NCBI GenBank assembly: GCA_030581615.1
Contig: JAKTTT010000042.1
Span: 62,001-126,000 of the forward strand
Length of the DNA stretch: 64,000 bases
Direction of reading: 5' to 3'
DNA from: Alloascoidea africana
Taxonomy: Eukaryota; Ascomycota; Alloascoideomycetes; Alloascoideales; Alloascoideaceae
This document shows, in pieces, positions 60,473-64,000 of the stretch. The notes beneath the pieces are model-generated. The model was not told the origin of the DNA. It saw nothing but the letters and a program-made list of their open reading frames with translations, and did not search any database. A program made the position numbers and the translations under genes. The first letter of the stretch is position 1, and each line of letters begins with the position of its first letter.

Positions 60473-61709
60473 CTATGCTACATTAAGGTAGGGATCATCA
60501 ACCAATTCATATTTCACCCATGTTGGCAAACAGTTTTCTTGTTCTAGCTCTGGAATTCCAACAAATTTTCCAGCTTCGCACCTGGAGCACCTAGAACTTT
60601 TAGGGCAGTTAAAGTAAGGAAAGTGCTCGTATCCAATATCTCTAAACCAGTGAATTTTGGATTTGTCTTCAAATAGGCCTAAACCAATTGAGTGAACTGG
60701 AGCATCTCCCCACCGTTCATAAAAAAATCCACCTGACTTATCCAGGTACTGAAACCAAGTATTGTATTTTTCACCTCTGAAAAAGTCCATGTTTCCAATT
60801 TCGAAATTAGACCAGAAATGACATGTTGAATATCCATTCGTGGTGTCAAAATGCCACTGGCGCTCAGAATTAGTTAACCACGCGAACGCTGCATTTTCGT
60901 GAACGTAATCCGGGTGCTGACTCACAAACTCCAGCGTAGAGGTCCATAGAGATCGGACACTTTGAGGAGCATCGTAAATGTTTATCACGAAGCCATACGT
61001 TTTGTTGTGATCTTCCATATACTGAAACACATCGTAGTCAATGTTGCAAAAGTATTTGGTTTTAGGCTCCACTCTCCAGTACCATTTGAACTCCTGAAGA
61101 CGAGGATGATTATAAAACATGCCACTGTTCCATCGGCACATTCTGTGATATGACTGTTTATCGGAGTACTGTATATCCTCAGACATCAACTTATCATTCG
61201 AAGCAGAGGCAAGAGAAGCATCAATCCAAGAAGGCTCCTCCCAATGAGCAGAAGGAATTTGTTCTGCAAAACTGTTAGCAATATCTTCAAGATTTCACTA
61301 CTCAGAAGCACTTACCAAAGTACACTTCGGCTGAAGTGTATTTTCGGACCTTTTGCTTGAACCTGTCAGAAAAGGGTTGGTCGTTTAAAAACACCCAAGG
61401 ATAGTTGAATTTGGAATTGAATGTTTGCTCAATCTGCTTCATGCTACTTATGATCCCACTCATTTCTTGATTCCTCACAAGGGAAAGGAAAGTTGCGTTT
61501 GCTCTGTTATGGCTGTCACCAGCACGGACTAAAGTGCCCTGTGGCTCATCAATAGATGCATGGATAATCTCATGAACCTTGAGGTCTGATAAGTGGCTAG
61601 ATTTAGAATACACGCCAGTTCCTGGACGATATACAAGGTACAAAAACAGAGATAAAGAGGTTGATATTACCAAAAGCAAAAGCGTAAATTTTCTGAAGGG
61701 ATGTGACAT
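60473..61709 (-). CDS. GT15 alpha-1,2-mannosyltransferase (KRE2/MNT1/KTR family), two exons
   Basis: A Golgi type II membrane enzyme that adds alpha-1,2-mannose to O- and N-glycans. Exons 61709-61316 and 61263-60473 give 394 residues. The 52 nt intron (GTAAGT, GCTAAC, 10 nt, AG) splits a Glu codon just before QIPSAHWEEPSWID. A signal anchor spans about 7-28 (FTLLLLVISTSLSLFLYLVY), followed by a short stem and the catalytic domain: NATFLSLVRNQE, YPWVFLNDQPF, YHRMCRWNSGMF, WYWRVEPKTKYFCNIDYDVF, CHFWSNFEIGNMDFF and GGFFYERWGDAPVHS, the last with the putative nucleophile Glu of YER. The ATG at 61709 is the first in frame. Which KRE2/KTR member it equals cannot be told by eye. Confidence 0.92.
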
Positions 61710-61785
61710 GGCTTTTTTGTCTCTCTCCCCAGGAACTGGAAACCTATCTCCACCCTTTCCTCCATACACCTTTCATTTCATTTCC

Positions 61786-64000
61786 TTAGGTTCTTGGATT
61801 TCCCTCGTAGCTACCACCATCTGTGCTAATGACAGGACTATCGAAAACCGCGCCTGACAAGAATGTGGGAAGGTTGAATATCCCTTGAGTCAAATAGGAA
61901 CCTATCGAAGTGGTTAGATCGAATTCTGTATCGATACCAGCCCCCGAATAGTAATCAGGATAATTAAAAGAAGCCGAATTTAGATCATAATTAGGCTGTC
62001 TGACCTGTCCCTGTTCCTGATATACATGACTGTTGCTATTGTTAAGTTCGTTTTGTGGGTCTCGAGGTAACCAGACGCTTTCTTGTTGACGGATATCATT
62101 CCTATAAAATGGTTGCGTGGGAGCGCCTGTTGTTCCATGAATGTTCGGAGCAGTCTGTTCTTCTGAAATGCTTCTTTGGGTTCCGGTATTTAAAATTTCT
62201 GAGGAGTGCTGCTGTCTCACCGGTTCTTCATTTTCTGGATATAACTTCTTTGACAGATATAGGAAGTGATGAAACAAATTTCCTATGCTTTCCCAAAATA
62301 GATGGCCTGGTGAAAACCCTAGCATTTTCCGATCTTCGAAACGTTTGATATCTTCAATGAAAACATCCATAAGTGCAAAGTTTTGCGAAGCTTCAGGGTG
62401 TTGGGGATGCAGTAAAATATACGTGAACAGAGCGAAAAACCCAGACACCGGATAATATGTAAGCCAATTATTGTAGAATGATATGATTCTGTTGTACTTA
62501 TGTGCCAGTTTCATAATTTCTTTTGCGGAAAGAAAGTATTTCTGAAGCGATCGATGTGCAAAGTTTTTCCCATTCTTGCAGCTGGCTAAAAAACTACTGT
62601 CCGAAGAAGAATCCGAAAAAGTCATTACAGCCCTGTTTATCGACATGATAAGGTCGTAATAATTGAATTGTAGGTATAGAATTATTCCGCCTATTGTTTT
62701 GATTCGTAGAGAAGCATCCTCAGCACAGCAAACTCGAAGGAGTTCGTTTTCTCCGGGTCTCAAAGTTTTTGGCAGGTTGTTTTCCCAAGCTGTCACTTTG
62801 GCTTCTAAATAGGTTGCGATGTCGACGACTTCTTGAAATGTCTTTCCTTCAAATGCTCGAGGGCAAAATAGTTTCTCAAAACACTCGCCAATAATCCAAT
62901 GAAGAGACCCATAAATCCGCTCAGCAGCCTTGTCAAACTGTTGCAAAAACTCTGATAATGTATTCTCAAAAGTCGGATCGTTCCCATTCAAGGCATGAAG
63001 AAGCTTGTTGGCCGCTAGATCCAGGTCTTCCATTTCGTTGGTTTCCCTAATGAATAGAGGCATCGTTATATCTCTTTGATGTGTTACTGGAGGCCTGCCA
63101 AATTTAATTGATGACTCGATATCTAGACAATAACATCTCCACCAAGCTTTTATTCGCCTATCTGCATTCTCGGGGGACAGCCCAGACAGGCTGGATTTAA
63201 GATGAAGACCAGACTCTTGGGCTAGTCTTACAACCGTTGAACAAAACATATACCCAATTTCTGGAGCTGTTACCATAGTAAACACATTACAGGCAAATAT
63301 CAGCGCTTGAATGCCTTGAAAGCCGTCGCCCACGATGGACAGTCTGTGGTAATAAAACACTGCATTTCTCACGTATTTGACAGATTTCTCTCGCCCCCAA
63401 ATTTCAGTTGATCCAACAAGGTTTACATTTCGGTTCTCTTTAGCTTCTTCTAGTAAATACCCGCACAAACAGATTAGATTCAGAATTAGCAACTCCGCGT
63501 TAGAACATTTTGTCTTGTAATAACGATCAACCATGTCGTTTCTGGAAGGTGGTTCGACAATATCTACAGATAATTCCATGCATTCACCCACGATATCAAC
63601 ATATTCCAGTAATGTTTTTTTAGGCGGTAATGGCTCAAGCTGGGAGGTATCTATAGGCTGAACAAACAGTTTCAGGTGCTTATTTATATAAGACAGGACC
63701 TTCTTCTTTGCCTCCATAAGCATATCCAAGTCTCTTCGAGTAACTTTAACTCTAGAGGCTACCCATTCTACTCCTTGTGGAGAAAACACAGAGAAATTAA
63801 TATGCGGACCGTTAAAATTTGAAAAATCAGATGCGAGCGATGGGTCGTTTGAGGCTTTTTCAATGTTTGAGGAGGCTTTCAGATTATTATTTGGAGGGCT
63901 AGAAGATTCATCGTCCGAAGAGTAAGCATCAGAGCTGTCGGAGTTACCATCTTCTTCTTCCTGAACAGCATCGAGAGGACGCTTTTTTGATTGTGAGTCG
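61786..64000 (-). CDS. fungal-specific transcription factor, C-terminal 737 residues (5' end beyond window)
   Basis: The frame is open from the stop at 61786 to the right edge, so the start lies outside. The visible N-terminal part is polar (KKRPLDAVQEEEDGNSDSSD) and is what usually follows a Zn2Cys6 cluster; that cluster would be beyond 64000 and is not seen. The middle-homology region (fungal_trans) is clear: GFQGIQALIFACNVF, APEIGYMFCSTVVRLAQESGLHLKS, DRRIKAWWRCYCLDIESSIKFGRPP. The C-terminal ~120 residues are Asn/Gln/Ser-rich, a likely activation region. The regulated genes are unknown. The stop lies only 76 nt from the start of the neighbouring GT15 gene, so that gene's promoter must overlap this coding region. 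Confidence 0.88.
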   Translation of the reverse strand, partial: DSQSKKRPLDAVQEEEDGNSDSSDAYSSDDESSSPPNNNLKASSNIEKASNDPSLASDFSNFNGPHINFSVFSPQGVEWVASRVKVTRRDLDMLMEAKKKVLSYINKHLKLFVQPIDTSQLEPLPPKKTLLEYVDIVGECMELSVDIVEPPSRNDMVDRYYKTKCSNAELLILNLICLCGYLLEEAKENRNVNLVGSTEIWGREKSVKYVRNAVFYYHRLSIVGDGFQGIQALIFACNVFTMVTAPEIGYMFCSTVVRLAQESGLHLKSSLSGLSPENADRRIKAWWRCYCLDIESSIKFGRPPVTHQRDITMPLFIRETNEMEDLDLAANKLLHALNGNDPTFENTLSEFLQQFDKAAERIYGSLHWIIGECFEKLFCPRAFEGKTFQEVVDIATYLEAKVTAWENNLPKTLRPGENELLRVCCAEDASLRIKTIGGIILYLQFNYYDLIMSINRAVMTFSDSSSDSSFLASCKNGKNFAHRSLQKYFLSAKEIMKLAHKYNRIISFYNNWLTYYPVSGFFALFTYILLHPQHPEASQNFALMDVFIEDIKRFEDRKMLGFSPGHLFWESIGNLFHHFLYLSKKLYPENEEPVRQQHSSEILNTGTQRSISEEQTAPNIHGTTGAPTQPFYRNDIRQQESVWLPRDPQNELNNSNSHVYQEQGQVRQPNYDLNSASFNYPDYYSGAGIDTEFDLTTSIGSYLTQGIFNLPTFLSGAVFDSPVISTDGGSYEGNPRT

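Noticed and set aside
1-64000. Transposons, LTR elements, CRISPR arrays or prophage
   Set aside because: No reverse transcriptase, integrase, transposase or terminal repeats were seen on either strand. The only repeats are short simple ones and the permease paralogs.

Overview
The window is nuclear DNA of an ascomycete budding yeast (Saccharomycotina). Every recognisable protein has fungal orthologs, including CYC8, CUE5, OPY2, VAC7, BBC1/AIM3-type, KRE2/KTR-type and GPI wall proteins. CTG codes for Leu at invariant sites (for example [10 protein letters not shown] in acetyl-CoA synthetase), so it is not a CTG-Ser species. Eight introns are visible in seven genes, nearly all close to the start codon. 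Most have a CTAAC branch site only about 9-16 nt before the AG. A Mis18 homolog is present, a gene missing from S. cerevisiae. Together these suggest an early-branching, comparatively intron-rich yeast rather than Saccharomycetaceae; that placement is inference. I see no tRNA, rRNA, transposon, CRISPR or virus-like element.

Layout. 1-9 kb: CYC8 corepressor (cut by the left edge, minus), acetyl-CoA synthetase (plus), pyruvate kinase (minus, 3 exons), GH18 chitinase (minus), then a 2.1 kb gene-free stretch. 11-19.9 kb: CUE5 ubiquitin/Atg8 adaptor (minus), MIS18 (plus), ISA2 (plus), a BBC1/AIM3-type actin-patch protein (plus), ALG1-type mannosyltransferase (plus). 20-34 kb: transketolase, OPY2, alcohol dehydrogenase, an unrecognised coiled-coil protein and CCR4, all minus. 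34.7-50.8 kb: VAC7-like (minus), NAP1 (minus), MAM3/CNNM (plus), a tiny GPI protein (plus), phosphoglycerate mutase (plus), PMT2-class mannosyltransferase (plus), VPS30/ATG6 (plus). 50.8-55.0 kb: a gene desert. 55-64 kb: two tandem AGP2-like permease paralogs (plus), a GT15 mannosyltransferase (minus) and a fungal transcription factor cut by the right edge (minus).

The genes are mostly independent housekeeping loci, but two themes recur. Five are central-carbon genes (ACS, PYK, TKL, ADH, GPM). Five serve protein glycosylation or the wall (ALG1, PMT2-type, GT15, chitinase, GPI protein). Two act in autophagy (CUE5, ATG6).

The most unusual property is compositional. About seven GC-rich islands of roughly 0.3-2.4 kb sit in the left 35 kb, and none is apparent to the right. 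They ignore gene borders, so third-position GC changes sharply inside single genes (ACS, the BBC1-like gene, ALG1, TKL, CCR4, VAC7). That looks like GC-biased gene conversion at recombination hotspots rather than foreign DNA. Other points of interest are a perfect 30-bp palindrome in the pyruvate kinase promoter, an ALG1 lacking the usual DWHN motif, a poly-U(22) tract in a PYK intron, and CACGTG boxes shared by three promoters.
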